Source: Corticimicrobacter populi (lineage in GTDB: Bacteria > Pseudomonadota > Gammaproteobacteria > Burkholderiales > Burkholderiaceae_B). From it: a stretch of DNA of 64,000 nt. A model generated the notes under the pieces. That model worked only from the letters and a program-made list of their open reading frames with translations, was not told the origin of the DNA and made no database searches. Below are positions 48,566 through 58,299 of the stretch, piece by piece. The stretch covers positions 620,001-684,000 of the forward strand of contig NZ_QETA01000001.1 in NCBI RefSeq assembly GCF_003123725.1. Direction: 5' to 3'. The position numbers and the translations under genes were made by a program. Each line of letters starts with the position of its first letter. Positions within the stretch are counted from its first letter, which is position 1.

Positions 48566-49672
48566 TCAGGCCAGGCGTGTCAGCCAGCCGTAGCGATCCG
48601 GCGCACGCCCGTGCTGGATATCGGTCAGTTCCTGGCGCAATGCCAGGGTGACCTTGTCAGCAGGCGCATCAAGATCGCCCACGGCGAAGTCGTGTCCCTT
48701 GAGCTGGCCGATCGGCGTGACCACTGCAGCGGTGCCGCAGGCAAAGGCTTCAACGATGTCGCCGGATGCCACGCCTTCACGCCAGTCGTCGATGCTGATG
48801 CGACGCTCTTCGACGGCATGGCCGCGATCGCGTGCCAGCTGGATGATGCTGGCGCGGGTCACGCCTTCGAGGATGCTGCCCGACAGGGCTGGCGTGAGCA
48901 GTGTGCCATCCTTGCGCACCAGGAACAGGTTCATGCCGCCCAGTTCTTCCAGGTACTTGTTTTCCACCGCATCCAGGAACAGAACCTGCGAGCAGCCGTT
49001 GGCATAGGCTTCTTGCTGGGGCAGCAGCGAGGCAGCATAGTTGCCGCCGCACTTGGCGGCACCCGTGCCACCACGGCCAGCGCGTGTATAGTCGCTCGAC
49101 AGCCAGATCGACACGGGTGCGACACCCTTGGCGAAGTAGGCACCTGCCGGACTGGCGATGACGTAGTAGGCCGCGCGCTGCGCAGCGCGTACGCCGAGAA
49201 AGCTTTCGTTGGCGATGGTGAAGGGACGCAGGTACAGGCTGGTCTCGGGCGCGGAGGGCACCCAGGCTTGATCGGCCTGGACCAGTTGGCGGATCGACTC
49301 CACGAACAGGTCAACAGGCAGTTCGGGCAAGGCTAGGCGATGGGCCGAACGCTGCAGGCGGGCACCATTGGCTTCGGGACGGAAAGTCCAGACCGAGCCG
49401 TCTGCGTGGCGATAGGCCTTCAGTCCTTCGAAGATTTCCTGGCCGTAATGAAGCACCGACGAGGCGGGATCGAGTTGCAGCGGGCCGTAGGGCTGGATGC
49501 GGGCATCGTGCCAGCCTTGTTCGGCGCTCCAGTCGATGGCGGCCATGTGGTCGGTGAAGTACTTGCCGAAACCGGGGTTGACGAGGATATCCGCACGTTC
49601 GCCGTCGGGGCGGGGGTGCGCAGTGCGCTTGATGCTGAAAGCCAGGGACGGCTGGGCGGTATCGGTACTCAT
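48566..49672 (-). CDS. ilvE: Branched-chain amino-acid aminotransferase IlvE (type II)
   Basis: PLP-dependent transaminase for valine, leucine and isoleucine, 368 residues. The longer class II BCAT layout is evident: VLHYGQEIFEGLKAYRHADG, PLYLRPF-like text (SLYLRPFTIANESFLGV), the region GTGAAKCGGNYAASLLPQQE containing the PLP lysine, and EAFACGTAAVVTPIGQL. The N-terminal ILVNPGFGKYFTDHM is typical. It faces the flavoprotein gene across a terminator, with dedA just upstream on the same strand. Confidence 0.96.
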   Translation of the reverse strand: MSTDTAQPSLAFSIKRTAHPRPDGERADILVNPGFGKYFTDHMAAIDWSAEQGWHDARIQPYGPLQLDPASSVLHYGQEIFEGLKAYRHADGSVWTFRPEANGARLQRSAHRLALPELPVDLFVESIRQLVQADQAWVPSAPETSLYLRPFTIANESFLGVRAAQRAAYYVIASPAGAYFAKGVAPVSIWLSSDYTRAGRGGTGAAKCGGNYAASLLPQQEAYANGCSQVLFLDAVENKYLEELGGMNLFLVRKDGTLLTPALSGSILEGVTRASIIQLARDRGHAVEERRISIDDWREGVASGDIVEAFACGTAAVVTPIGQLKGHDFAVGDLDAPADKVTLALRQELTDIQHGRAPDRYGWLTRLA

Positions 49673-49729
49673 GATGCGGTTCCGTCAGGAGATAGGGAGT
49701 AAACGTTTAGTGTATTCCAAACTGGAGGC

Positions 49730-50398
49730 TCAGGTGCGCTGTCGGCGCTGGGCCCGGCGCACGCGGATGAACTGGACCACGCCGGGCATGACCGACAGGA
49801 TGATGATCGCGACGATCAGCAGGCTGAGATTGTTCTGCACGATGGGCAGATTGCCGAACAGGTAGCCAGCATAGACAAACAGCAATACCCAGAGCAACGC
49901 GCCGATCACGTTGTAGAGCAGGAATGTGCGGTAGTGCATCGAGCCCATGCCGGCCACAAATGGCGCGAACGTGCGCACGATGGGCATGAAGCGGGCAATG
50001 ATGATGGTGGCTTTGCCGTGCTTTTCGTAGAACAACTGCGCCATCGTCAGATGCTTGCGCTTGAAGATGCGAGAGTCGGGGTTGCTGAAAAGAATATGGC
50101 CGAAGTGCTTGCCGATGGTGTAGTTCACGGCGTCGCCGGCAATGGCTGCGACCAGCAGCAGCGCGGCAATCAGGTGGACATTGAGTGGCGTGTCCGGCAG
50201 GGCGGACAGTGCACCCGTGACGAACAGCAGGGAATCGCCCGGCAGCAGCGGCGTGACGACCAGCCCGGTCTCGCAGAAAATGATCAGGAACAGGATCGCG
50301 TAGATCCAACTGCCATAGGATGCGATGAGTTCGGGAAGGTGGACGTCGATATGCAGAATGAAATCGAACAACTGCATGAAGAAATCAACGATTTGCAT
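49730..50398 (-). CDS. DedA family membrane protein
   Basis: 222-residue inner-membrane protein with four to five helices. DedA signatures are [40 protein letters not shown] and [20 protein letters not shown], including the conserved Arg in ARFMP. Recent work links DedA proteins to lipid-carrier flipping. The start at 50398 lacks a clear ribosome-binding site; the frame is open 31 codons further upstream. It is 57 bp upstream of ilvE and may be co-transcribed with it. Confidence 0.92.
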   Translation of the reverse strand: MQIVDFFMQLFDFILHIDVHLPELIASYGSWIYAILFLIIFCETGLVVTPLLPGDSLLFVTGALSALPDTPLNVHLIAALLLVAAIAGDAVNYTIGKHFGHILFSNPDSRIFKRKHLTMAQLFYEKHGKATIIIARFMPIVRTFAPFVAGMGSMHYRTFLLYNVIGALLWVLLFVYAGYLFGNLPIVQNNLSLLIVAIIILSVMPGVVQFIRVRRAQRRQRT

Positions 50399-50451
50399 GG
50401 AAGCGCGGAGGTGGGAGAATGAGGGGATCGGATACCAATGGAGCGTACGCG

Positions 50452-51000
50452 ATGCAGTTTTCCGAATTATCGCTGGATCACAGGACAGCACTGGAGCAGG
50501 CGAGTCGCTTGCTGGGCGAAGGGCAGGGCCATGAGGCGGATGCGCTGTTGCATGTCGGTGTCGAGCAAAGCATTATTGTGACAGGAAAAGGCGCTGCTTT
50601 GGAAACCTTTGTGCTGGCGGGGGCCGGTGCCGACGCACTGGCCCGGCGCTGGCGAGGCGGCTGGCCGGATGCCGGGCGGATGGAGCAGGCCATTGCCGAT
50701 GTTGAGGACAGCATCATGGCCACGCCTGCCGAGCCGGCGGGTGGTGGCATCTTGCTGTATCACGGCAGTTGTACCGCACAGATGCTGGCAATGATTGGCC
50801 TGTCGACAGAGGATCAGCAGACGGCGGCAATACCGCGCGAGCGCATCGAACTGTGGTTTGGCGATCTGGCTGCGGCCATCGAAGGCAGTGTCACGGCCGG
50901 TCGAGGGTTGCCCGAGGATGGGCAATTCGCGGCGACGCTGCTGGTTATGCGCGAGTGCATGCATCATCTGGACTACGGTACGTTGTGGGTCGTGTCCTGA
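50452..51000 (+). CDS. Hypothetical protein (182 aa)
   Basis: 182-residue soluble acidic protein, unrecognised. It starts [20 protein letters not shown] and has no membrane segment or obvious catalytic motif. The ATG at 50452 is chosen; the frame is open to 50419, which would overlap the divergent dedA leader. It stands alone, convergent with mntP. Confidence 0.65.
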   Translation: MQFSELSLDHRTALEQASRLLGEGQGHEADALLHVGVEQSIIVTGKGAALETFVLAGAGADALARRWRGGWPDAGRMEQAIADVEDSIMATPAEPAGGGILLYHGSCTAQMLAMIGLSTEDQQTAAIPRERIELWFGDLAAAIEGSVTAGRGLPEDGQFAATLLVMRECMHHLDYGTLWVVS

Positions 51001-51065
51001 CGGGATGCCTGCCCGGCAGCCAGCTTATGCGATTTAGCCAGGCTGCCGTGGCTTGTACGGCTTTC

Positions 51066-51635
51066 TTACGCTGCAGGCAGCATGTGTTCCTTGAGGATCA
51101 CAGCGCCGATCACGATGAGCAGCACGCCGCCCAGGATTTCTGCCTGTCTCCCGGCCAGCTTGCCGAGTACACGTCCCAGCAGCACACCCAGGGTCGTCAT
51201 GATGAACGTGGCCATGCCAATTGCGATGGCAGCCGGAATGATCGGCACATCCAGGAAAGCCAGTCCCACGCCGATGGCAAAGGCATCGATGCTGGTGGCG
51301 ATACCGGTTACGGCCAATACCCAGAAAGGATGGCGTTGCAGTACCACAGGTTCGCCCGAGGCCGGGCGTGCGCCCGACAGGATCATGCGACCACCCAGGA
51401 AACACAGCAGCACGAAGGCGATCCAGTGATCCCAGTGGCTGACGTATTGGGCTGCAGTCTGGCCCAGCAGCCAGCCCAGCAAAGGGGTAATGAATTCGAT
51501 GACACCGAAAATCAGGCCGATGCGCATGGCTTCGCGCAGACCGGGGCGGTTCAGTGCGGTGCCTTTGCCGATGGCGGCCGCAAAGGCATCCATCGACATG
51601 CCGAAGGCCAGCAGGGTGACGGGTAAGGTAATCAT
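51066..51635 (-). CDS. mntP: Manganese efflux pump MntP
   Basis: Inner-membrane Mn(II) exporter of 189 residues with six helices. Family signatures are [20 protein letters not shown] with the metal-binding Asp, and [35 protein letters not shown] and GGRMIL also match. The long 5' leader carries a manganese riboswitch, which independently supports the assignment. Regulation by Mn(II) at the mRNA level is therefore expected. Confidence 0.95.
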   Translation of the reverse strand: MITLPVTLLAFGMSMDAFAAAIGKGTALNRPGLREAMRIGLIFGVIEFITPLLGWLLGQTAAQYVSHWDHWIAFVLLCFLGGRMILSGARPASGEPVVLQRHPFWVLAVTGIATSIDAFAIGVGLAFLDVPIIPAAIAIGMATFIMTTLGVLLGRVLGKLAGRQAEILGGVLLIVIGAVILKEHMLPAA

Positions 51636-51689
51636 GAGGGTGCTTCCTGGTCTGGGGCGGATACCACGACACACCGCGCCCCTGACCGG

Positions 51690-51812
51690 TAGCTCGGTAC
51701 GCCGATGGTCTCGCCAAGCCGGACTGCTGCCCATGCCATGATGCATCGAGGTGCATCAAGTATGTTGACATGGGCGCTTTCAATGCTGAAAGCAGGCTAC
51801 TCCCCATAAGAC
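51690..51812 (-). ncRNA. yybP-ykoY manganese riboswitch
   Basis: Read toward mntP, the leader opens with GGGGAGTAGCC (51798-51805 and on), contains GTCAACATACTT (near 51760) and GGCGAGACCATCGGC (near 51703-51717). These are the conserved elements of yybP-ykoY leaders, as in E. coli mntP. A -10 TACACT (51819-51824) and -35 TTGCAA (51844-51849) are placed so that transcription would begin just before the aptamer. Confidence 0.88.
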
Positions 51813-51876
51813 AGCTGAAGTGTAGCATGCCCTTCCGCTGTTTTTGCAATAGCCTGCAAATTATGCGGAAATAGGC

Positions 51877-51890
51877 ATGATTTAAATCAA
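51877..51890. promoter_or_regulatory. FNR-type dyad upstream of mntP
   Basis: ATGATTTAAATCAA differs from TTGAT-N4-ATCAA by one base and lies about 30 bp beyond the proposed -35 of mntP. It may be chance in an AT-rich gap. Confidence 0.3.
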
Positions 51891-51903
51891 ATTGACCGAT
51901 CTT

Positions 51904-51932
51904 AAAAGCAAATGAGCTGGAGTCTCATTTGC
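51904..51932 (-). terminator. Intrinsic terminator of serB
   Basis: On the reverse strand GCAAATGAG and CTCATTTGC pair perfectly (9 bp, seven-base loop) and TTTT follows, about 70 bp past the serB stop. Confidence 0.75.
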
Positions 51933-52000
51933 ACGTATAGCTTTTGCTCTACTCGCCGCCAGACCGCATGGCGTCTGGATCGGCGTATTTTCGTGTTACC

Positions 52001-52864
52001 TCAGTTTCCTTCAAACCAGTTCAATACGCCATCGAGGCCGGCGTGATCCAGCGCATAGGCGGCTTGCGCCCTGACAACGGGCTTGGCGCGCCAGGCGACC
52101 GAAAATGCGGCCTGCTCCATCATCAGCAGATCGTTGGCACCATCCCCCATGGCGATAACCTGATGGCGTTCGGCCCCCAGTCGGGTGGCCAGTGCCAGCA
52201 GGTGGCGTGCCTTGGCGGCACCGTCGAGAATGTCGCCCAGCACGCGCCCGGTCAGTTTTCCATCGATGATTTCCAGTGTGTTGGCATGGGTTTCGTCCAG
52301 CCCCAGGCGCTCCTGCAGGCGCTCGGTGAAAAACGTGAAGCCGCCCGATACCAGCAGGGTCTTCAGGCCTGCCGCACGCGCACCTGCCAGCAGGTTTTCC
52401 GCGCCGGCGTTCAGGCGCAGGCGTTCTACGTAGACACGCTCCAGGATGCTGGCAGGCACGCCTTCGAGCAGCGCCACGCGCCGTGTGAGGCTATCGGAAA
52501 AGTCCTTGATCTCGCCGCGCATGGCAGCCTCGGTAATGGCCTTGACCTGATCGCCGCGTCCCGACAGGGCAGCGATCTCATCGATGCATTCGATGTTGAT
52601 CAGGGTGGAGTCCATGTCCATGGCCAGGATGCGGCAGCTGGCCAGGCTGCGGCCTGCGGGGATGAAGGCAAAGTCCAGGCTGCGCGTGGCACACCAGTCG
52701 CGGATCTGCTGGCGCGTGTCGGCATCATGTTCGACATCGAGCAGGCGTACCGCCGTGGCATTGATGCGCTGCGCACCCTGTGCGCTGGCGAGTGCGGCGG
52801 CGTGTTCGGCCAGATTGTGATCGAGCCCGGGGGCCTGGATGACGAGATGGTGAGCAGTGGTCAT
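52001..52864 (-). CDS. serB: Phosphoserine phosphatase SerB
   Basis: HAD-superfamily phosphatase, final step of serine synthesis. 287 residues. Motif I is AMDMDSTLINIECIDEIAAL with the nucleophilic Asp, motif II VSGGFTFF, motif III/IV in VIAMGDGANDLLMMEQAAFS. The N-terminal 70 residues form the usual non-catalytic domain. It follows mfd by 15 bp and ends before its own terminator. Confidence 0.96.
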   Translation of the reverse strand: MTTAHHLVIQAPGLDHNLAEHAAALASAQGAQRINATAVRLLDVEHDADTRQQIRDWCATRSLDFAFIPAGRSLASCRILAMDMDSTLINIECIDEIAALSGRGDQVKAITEAAMRGEIKDFSDSLTRRVALLEGVPASILERVYVERLRLNAGAENLLAGARAAGLKTLLVSGGFTFFTERLQERLGLDETHANTLEIIDGKLTGRVLGDILDGAAKARHLLALATRLGAERHQVIAMGDGANDLLMMEQAAFSVAWRAKPVVRAQAAYALDHAGLDGVLNWFEGN

Positions 52865-52879
52865 GACGGGACGGATGAC

Positions 52880-55800
52880 TTAAAGGGGGGAAAGGGCCTG
52901 TATGACATCAAGAATGGCGCGTACGCGATCCTTGATGTTGGGCGCGGTCAGTTCGATGCGCAGCTTCTCCTGCCCGGAGAAACGGATGTGGCGTCGTTTC
53001 TGCACCAGTTCGATCAGGATCACAGGATCGATGGGCGCATCCGGGCGGAACTGGATCAGGGCCTGGCTTTCGCTGGCATCGATGCGGATGATGCCCAGTG
53101 GCTGGGCGGCGATGCGCAAGCGGTGCGTGGCGATCAGGTTCTCGGCGGGCGGTGGCAGTTTGCCGAAGCGGTCGATCAGTTCTTCCTGCAGGCGCAGCAG
53201 GTCATCGTGATCCGCAACGTGCGCCAGTCGCTTGTACAGACCCAGCCGTGCCGGGATGTCGGCACAGTAATCCGCCGGCAGCAGGGCGGGCGCGTGCAGG
53301 TTGACTTCGCAGGCAGCCGCAAAGGGTGCATCCAGGTCCGGCTCCTGCCCCGATTTGAGGGCACGCACGGCTTCGTTGAGCATGTCGGTGTACATTGAGA
53401 ACCCGACTTCCTGGATATTGCCCGATTGTGATTCGCCCAGGATTTCACCTGCGCCCCGGATTTCCAGATCGTGCATGGCCAGATAGAAGCCGGAACCCAG
53501 TTCTTCCATTGCCTGGATCGCTTCCAGCCGCTTCTTGGCATTGCCGGTAATGGCATCTTCGCCGGGTGTCAGCATGTAGGCATAGGCTTGGTGGTGGGAG
53601 CGGCCGACACGTCCGCGCAACTGGTGCAATTGAGCCAGGCCGAACTTGTCGGCGCGATGGATGATGATGGTATTGGCGCTGGGCACGTCAATGCCGGTCT
53701 CGATGATGGTGGTGCACAGCAGCACATTGAAGCGTTGCTGGTAGAAACCCTTCATCACGGCTTCGAGTTCGCGTTCAGGCATCTGGCCGTGGGCGACACC
53801 GATACGGGCTTCGGGCACCAGCTCTTCGAGACGGGCGCGACGATTGTGGATGGTCTCGACTTCGTTGTGCAGGAAATAGGCCTGGCCGCCCCGCTTGAGT
53901 TCACGCAACAGGGCTTCGCGGATAGTGCTGCCATCTTCGCGCCGTACAAAGGTCTTGATCGCCAGCCGTTTTTGGGGGGCTGTGGCAATGACCGAGAAAT
54001 CGCGCACGCCTTCGAGCGACATGCCCAGGGTGCGGGGAATGGGGGTAGCGGTCAGGGTCAGGACATCGACCTCGGCCCGCAATGCCTTGAGGGCTTCCTT
54101 CTGACGTACGCCGAAACGGTGTTCTTCATCGATGATGACCAGCCCGAGCCGCTTGAAGCGAATGTCTCGAGACAGGATCTTGTGCGTGCCGACCACGATA
54201 TCGACGGTGCCGTCGTTGATGCCTTCAATGGCGGCCGAGATTTCCTTGGTGGAACGAAAGCGTGACAGCTCGACGATCTTGACCGGCCAGTCGGCAAAAC
54301 GGTCTGCCAGGGTCTGGGCATGTTGCTCGGCCAGCAGCGTGGTCGGACACAGCAATGCCACCTGCTTGCTGTTGGCGACGGCGAGGAAGGCCGCCCGCAG
54401 CGCCACTTCGGTCTTGCCGAAGCCAACGTCGCCGCAGACCAGCCGATCCATCGGTTGGCCGGATGTCATGTCATGGATGACCGCTTCGATGGCGGCTGCC
54501 TGGTCAGGCGTTTCCTCGAAGCCGAAACCTTCGGCAAAGGCCTGGTAGTCGGACAGCGGCAGATTGAAGGCGTAGCCTTCGCGGGCGGCACGTCGGGCGT
54601 ACAGGTCCAGCAGTTCGGCGGCGGCATCGCGTGCCTGTCGGGCTGCCTTGCGGCGCGACTTTTCCCACTGGCCCGAACCCAGATTGTGCAGCGGTGCCGC
54701 TTCGGGATCGGCACCGCTGTAGCGGGAAATGACATGAAGCTGCGAGACAGGAACGTACAGCGTGCTGCCCTGGGCATATTCCAGGTGCAGGCATTCCATT
54801 TCTCCGGAGCCCAGATCCAGGTTGACCAGCCCCTGGTAGCGGCCGATGCCATGCTGCACATGGACCACGGCATCGCCGGGGCGCAGTTCGGAGAGGTCAC
54901 GCACCATGGCATCGACGCTACTGGTGCTTTCCTCGCTGTGCCTGTTGCGACGACGTGTACCCCCGGCCTGGCTGGGATAGAGATCGTTTTCGGTCAGGAA
55001 CAGCAGCGAACCGCCATCCAGCCCGAAACCCGTCGTCAGTGGCGCGACCGTCAGGCCGAAAGTAGAGGGTGCCTGCAGGAAGTCATGCAGCGCATCGGTC
55101 TGTATCTGTGGTGCCAGATTATGGCCTGCCAGCATCTGGGCAAGCGTTTCCCTGCGTCCGGCGGAGTCGGCGCACAACAGAATGTGCTGGTCGTGATCCA
55201 GTGCGCGATCAATGAGTTCGCGCAGCCTGAGCAGCGGATCGGCGGCACGGTGCTGTACCGAGACATCGGGCAGGGCGGAAAAACCGGCCGCAGGTGCCGC
55301 GCCAGCTTCGTCGGCAGCCAGCACTAGGCGGCCAAAGCGCTTGAGCAGGGTGTGGAAGGCCTCGCTGTCGAGAAATAGATCGCCAGGTGGCAGGATGGGG
55401 CGTTCGCGGTCGCTCTTGAGAAACTGGTAGCGGCTCTGTGTGTCGGCTCCGAATCTCAGGATGGCCCCTTCGGCGTGTCCCAGGGAGACCATCATGGCCT
55501 GATCATCGAGATAGTCGAACAGGGTGGCCGTCTGGTCGAAGAACAGCGGCAGGTAGTATTCGATGCCCGCAAAGGCGATGCCGTGACCGACATCACGATA
55601 TGGCACGGCCTTGGACGGATCGCCTTCGAACACTTCCCGGAAGCGGCTGCGGAAATGTGTGCGTGCGGCTTCGTCGAGCGGAAACTCGCGGCCCGGCAAC
55701 AACTGGACTTCCTTGACCGGATAGATGCTGCGCTGGGTGTCGATATCGAAGCTGCGGATGCTTTCGATCTCGTCGTCGAACAGATCCAGTCGGTAAGGCA

Positions 55801-56359
55801 GGGCCGAGCCCATCGGGAACAGGTCGATCAGGCTGCCGCGGATGCAGAACTCACCGGGCGCGGTCACCTGGGTGACGTGCTCGTAGTTGGCCAGCGTGAG
55901 CTGGTCGCGCAGGGCCTGCTCGTTGAGTTTGTCGCCCTGACGAAACGAAAACGTGTAGGCGGCCAGGAATGCGGCCGGTGGCAACCGGTACAGGGCGGTC
56001 GTGACCGGTACGGTCAGGATATCGACCTCGCGACGCATCAGCGCGTGCAAGGTATGCAGTCTTTCCGAAACCAGATCCTGGTGTGGCGAGAAGCCATCGT
56101 AGGGCAGGGTTTCCCAATCAGGGAACTGGCGCACGCGCAGGCCAGGCTCGAAAAGTCGGATTTCGTCGGTCAGCCGTTGCGCGTCGCGCGGGTCTTCGCA
56201 CAGGACGACCATCAGCTTGCGGCGCTGCTGGCCCAGCTTGGCCAGCAGCCACGCATCACCGGAACCGGGAGGCCGGGGCTGTATGTGACGCGTGCCTGGC
56301 TTGAGCGTACACAGGGTATCCAGGCCGGGAAGGGAAGGGGCAAGGGCGTGAGTCTGCAT
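52880..56359 (-). CDS. mfd: Transcription-repair coupling factor Mfd
   Basis: Superfamily 2 translocase that removes RNA polymerase stalled at DNA damage and recruits UvrA. 1159 residues, normal. The UvrB-homology region is N-terminal (LPYDGFSPHQDLVSERLHTL). The polymerase-interaction domain lies near residues 480-560, and the translocase has CGDVGFGKTEVALRAAFLAV (Walker A), IIDEEHRFGVRQKEALKALR (DEEH box), TATPIPRTLGMSLEG and the RRVGRSHH-type motif as LRGRVGRSHHQAYAYML. The start MQTHALAPSLPG fits the family; 128 codons of open frame upstream run over ispD and are not used. Divergent from ispD. Confidence 0.97.
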   Translation of the reverse strand: MQTHALAPSLPGLDTLCTLKPGTRHIQPRPPGSGDAWLLAKLGQQRRKLMVVLCEDPRDAQRLTDEIRLFEPGLRVRQFPDWETLPYDGFSPHQDLVSERLHTLHALMRREVDILTVPVTTALYRLPPAAFLAAYTFSFRQGDKLNEQALRDQLTLANYEHVTQVTAPGEFCIRGSLIDLFPMGSALPYRLDLFDDEIESIRSFDIDTQRSIYPVKEVQLLPGREFPLDEAARTHFRSRFREVFEGDPSKAVPYRDVGHGIAFAGIEYYLPLFFDQTATLFDYLDDQAMMVSLGHAEGAILRFGADTQSRYQFLKSDRERPILPPGDLFLDSEAFHTLLKRFGRLVLAADEAGAAPAAGFSALPDVSVQHRAADPLLRLRELIDRALDHDQHILLCADSAGRRETLAQMLAGHNLAPQIQTDALHDFLQAPSTFGLTVAPLTTGFGLDGGSLLFLTENDLYPSQAGGTRRRNRHSEESTSSVDAMVRDLSELRPGDAVVHVQHGIGRYQGLVNLDLGSGEMECLHLEYAQGSTLYVPVSQLHVISRYSGADPEAAPLHNLGSGQWEKSRRKAARQARDAAAELLDLYARRAAREGYAFNLPLSDYQAFAEGFGFEETPDQAAAIEAVIHDMTSGQPMDRLVCGDVGFGKTEVALRAAFLAVANSKQVALLCPTTLLAEQHAQTLADRFADWPVKIVELSRFRSTKEISAAIEGINDGTVDIVVGTHKILSRDIRFKRLGLVIIDEEHRFGVRQKEALKALRAEVDVLTLTATPIPRTLGMSLEGVRDFSVIATAPQKRLAIKTFVRREDGSTIREALLRELKRGGQAYFLHNEVETIHNRRARLEELVPEARIGVAHGQMPERELEAVMKGFYQQRFNVLLCTTIIETGIDVPSANTIIIHRADKFGLAQLHQLRGRVGRSHHQAYAYMLTPGEDAITGNAKKRLEAIQAMEELGSGFYLAMHDLEIRGAGEILGESQSGNIQEVGFSMYTDMLNEAVRALKSGQEPDLDAPFAAACEVNLHAPALLPADYCADIPARLGLYKRLAHVADHDDLLRLQEELIDRFGKLPPPAENLIATHRLRIAAQPLGIIRIDASESQALIQFRPDAPIDPVILIELVQKRRHIRFSGQEKLRIELTAPNIKDRVRAILDVIQALSPL

Positions 56360-56401
56360 CAGGGCTGGAATTATAATGCGACGCGCAGGTATGATTGCGG
56401 C

Positions 56402-57142
56402 ATGATACAGACAAGCATGAGCGAAGGGCGCATCATCGCCCTGGTGCCGGCGGCCGGCGTAGGGGCGCGGGCATTGAGGCCGGACGAACCGGCCCGACCC
56501 AAGCAATACCGCCTTCTCGATGGGCAGGCAGTATTGCGGCGCACCGTGCTGGCACTGCTGGCGGAACCCCGCATTGCGGCTGTGCGGGTCGTAGTGGCAC
56601 CCGATGATGCCCTGGCGGCAGAGGTGCTGGCTGGCTTGCCACGGACTGAATGCCTGCCGTGCGGTGGCGCAACCCGGGCCGATACGGTAGAGCAGGGACT
56701 GTTGCAAGGCGACTGGCGCGAGGGTGATTGGGCCCTGGTGCATGATGCGGCCAGGCCCGGCTTGCCGTTGGAGGCCTTGGCCCGCCTGATCGATACCTGT
56801 CTGGCGGCAGGTCGAGGCGGACTGCTGGCGCTGCCCGTAGCCGATACGGTCAAGCGCGAGGCATTGCCCGAAGGCGGGGCATTGACCGCACCCGCTGCGC
56901 CTTCGGTGGCAGCTACATTGCCTCGCGAAGGGCTATGGCTGGCGCAGACGCCACAACTCTTTCCGGCCGCGCAACTTCTGCAGGCGCTGCAGCAGGCACG
57001 CCTGTCAGGCCTGCTGGTAACCGACGAGGCCTCCGCCGTCGAGGCCCTGCAGGTCCAGCCTCTGCTGGTACCGGGGGCCATGGCCAACATGAAGCTGACC
57101 TGGCCGGCTGATTTTGAATGGATGGAAAAATGGATATCCTGA
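56402..57142 (+). CDS. ispD: 2-C-methyl-D-erythritol 4-phosphate cytidylyltransferase IspD
   Basis: Third step of the MEP isoprenoid pathway, forming CDP-methylerythritol. 246 residues. Features are [20 protein letters not shown] with PKQY, the [10 protein letters not shown] loop, [27 protein letters not shown] and [16 protein letters not shown]. The usual G-x-G-x-R-M of the nucleotide loop reads GVGARALR, normal for this group. ATG at 56417 is an equally good start. It overlaps ispF and is divergent from mfd. Confidence 0.94.
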   Translation: MIQTSMSEGRIIALVPAAGVGARALRPDEPARPKQYRLLDGQAVLRRTVLALLAEPRIAAVRVVVAPDDALAAEVLAGLPRTECLPCGGATRADTVEQGLLQGDWREGDWALVHDAARPGLPLEALARLIDTCLAAGRGGLLALPVADTVKREALPEGGALTAPAAPSVAATLPREGLWLAQTPQLFPAAQLLQALQQARLSGLLVTDEASAVEALQVQPLLVPGAMANMKLTWPADFEWMEKWIS

Positions 57143-57627
57143 ATGTGCCTTTCCGTGTCGGACAAGGTTTCGATGTACATGCGCTGGTTGAAGGTCGTCC
57201 GCTGATCATCGGCGGCGTCACGATCCCGCATACCCACGGACTCAAGGGGCACTCCGATGCCGATGTCCTGCTGCATGCTCTGACCGATGCGGTGCTGGGT
57301 GGTGCGGCTCTTGGAGATATCGGGCGGCATTTTCCCGATACGGATCCGGTTTATGCCGGTGCCGACAGCCGGGTACTGTTGCGCGCTGCCTATGCCAAAG
57401 TCAGGGAAGCAGGCTGGCAGGTGGTGAACATCGATGCCACTATTCATGCCCAGGTACCCAAGATCAGTCCGCATGCGCCCGCCATGGTGGCGAATATCGC
57501 GGCAGATCTCGGCATCCCCGAGTCGGTCGTGAATATCAAGGGCAAGACCAACGAGCACCTAGGGTTCCTGGGCCGCAAGGAAGGGATTGCGGTCACTGCG
57601 GTGGCCTTGCTGGCAAGGCAGGCATAG
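57130..57627 (+). CDS. ispF: 2-C-methyl-D-erythritol 2,4-cyclodiphosphate synthase IspF
   Basis: Fifth step of the MEP pathway, a zinc-dependent trimer. 165 residues. [20 protein letters not shown] gives the Asp/His zinc ligands, followed by [40 protein letters not shown] and [20 protein letters not shown]. It overlaps ispD by 13 bp. A GGCAGGC-ATA-GCCTGCC inverted repeat spans its stop codon. Confidence 0.96.
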   Translation: MDILNVPFRVGQGFDVHALVEGRPLIIGGVTIPHTHGLKGHSDADVLLHALTDAVLGGAALGDIGRHFPDTDPVYAGADSRVLLRAAYAKVREAGWQVVNIDATIHAQVPKISPHAPAMVANIAADLGIPESVVNIKGKTNEHLGFLGRKEGIAVTAVALLARQA

Positions 57628-57682
57628 CCTGCCGCTGTCCAGCGCGGAATGTGGAATGACATCAAAATTGATATAATTGAAT

Positions 57683-57696
57683 TTGATCTATATCAA
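57683..57696 (+). promoter_or_regulatory. FNR/Anr-type box upstream of the dehydrogenase operon
   Basis: TTGATCTATATCAA matches TTGAT-N4-ATCAA exactly. It lies 66 bp before the gamma-subunit ATG in an AT-rich promoter region that contrasts with the GC-rich surroundings. Confidence 0.65.
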
Positions 57697-57762
57697 AGAA
57701 GAAAAGTAGTGCGTGTGCTTGCGCGGTAGCGCGCCGTGGCAGTGCCACCACTCAAATCCGTC

Positions 57763-58278
57763 ATGCCACATTTTTCCCGCCGCAGCATGCTGCTTGGCAG
57801 TGCTGCTCTGGTCACGACTGCTGCCCTTGGTCCCTGGCACAGGGCCGTTGCCTTCACTGCTCCCGTTTCTGTTCAGCCAGACCCCGAGTTCATGGTGCTC
57901 TCCCGGTTGTTGGTCAATCACAACCTGAGAGATGATGTGGGGGCCAGGATGGCCGCCCATGCTCGCAAGACCTTTCCCGGCTATGTGCAATCTGTTGCCG
58001 ATATCCTGACCCTGGCGCAGGCGCGCGAGGCTGTCAGGGTCGAGGATTTCTTTGATGGCATTCCCGAAGGCGAGACGCGCGATCTTGCCTACTGGATCAT
58101 TGCTGCCTGGTACAGCGGTATGTCCGGTGCCACCAATGATGCCGAAATGTTCGCCTACGAACATGCCCTGACTTTTCAGGTCACACGCGACGTCGTGCCG
58201 ATTCCTTCATACGGATTTACCGGTCCCAATCGCTGGGATCTGGACAACGTGCCTCTCGCACCCATTCCTCATTTCTGA
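57763..58278 (+). CDS. Sugar/gluconate dehydrogenase small (gamma) subunit
   Basis: 171-residue Tat-exported small subunit of a membrane-bound FAD dehydrogenase. The signal has SRRSMLLGSAALVTTAAL. Mature sequence includes DPEFMVLSRLLVNHNLRDDV and TRDLAYWIIAAWYSGMSG, the pattern of the gluconate 2-dehydrogenase subunit 3/FAD-GDH gamma family. This subunit carries the catalytic subunit through the Tat system and holds it in the complex. The ATG at 57763 places the twin Arg properly; a GTG at 57736 is possible. The large subunit follows after 21 bp. Confidence 0.88.
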   Translation: MPHFSRRSMLLGSAALVTTAALGPWHRAVAFTAPVSVQPDPEFMVLSRLLVNHNLRDDVGARMAAHARKTFPGYVQSVADILTLAQAREAVRVEDFFDGIPEGETRDLAYWIIAAWYSGMSGATNDAEMFAYEHALTFQVTRDVVPIPSYGFTGPNRWDLDNVPLAPIPHF

Positions 58279-58299
58279 TCCCGCACAGGGAATCTCGAT

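Noticed and set aside
55475-56401. Open frame continuous with ispD for 309 codons upstream
   Set aside because: It runs through mfd on the other strand; ispD family sequence starts only after 56402.
56360-56743. N-terminal extension of mfd by 128 codons
   Set aside because: It overlaps ispD and has no family similarity; Mfd normally begins near the ATG at 56359.
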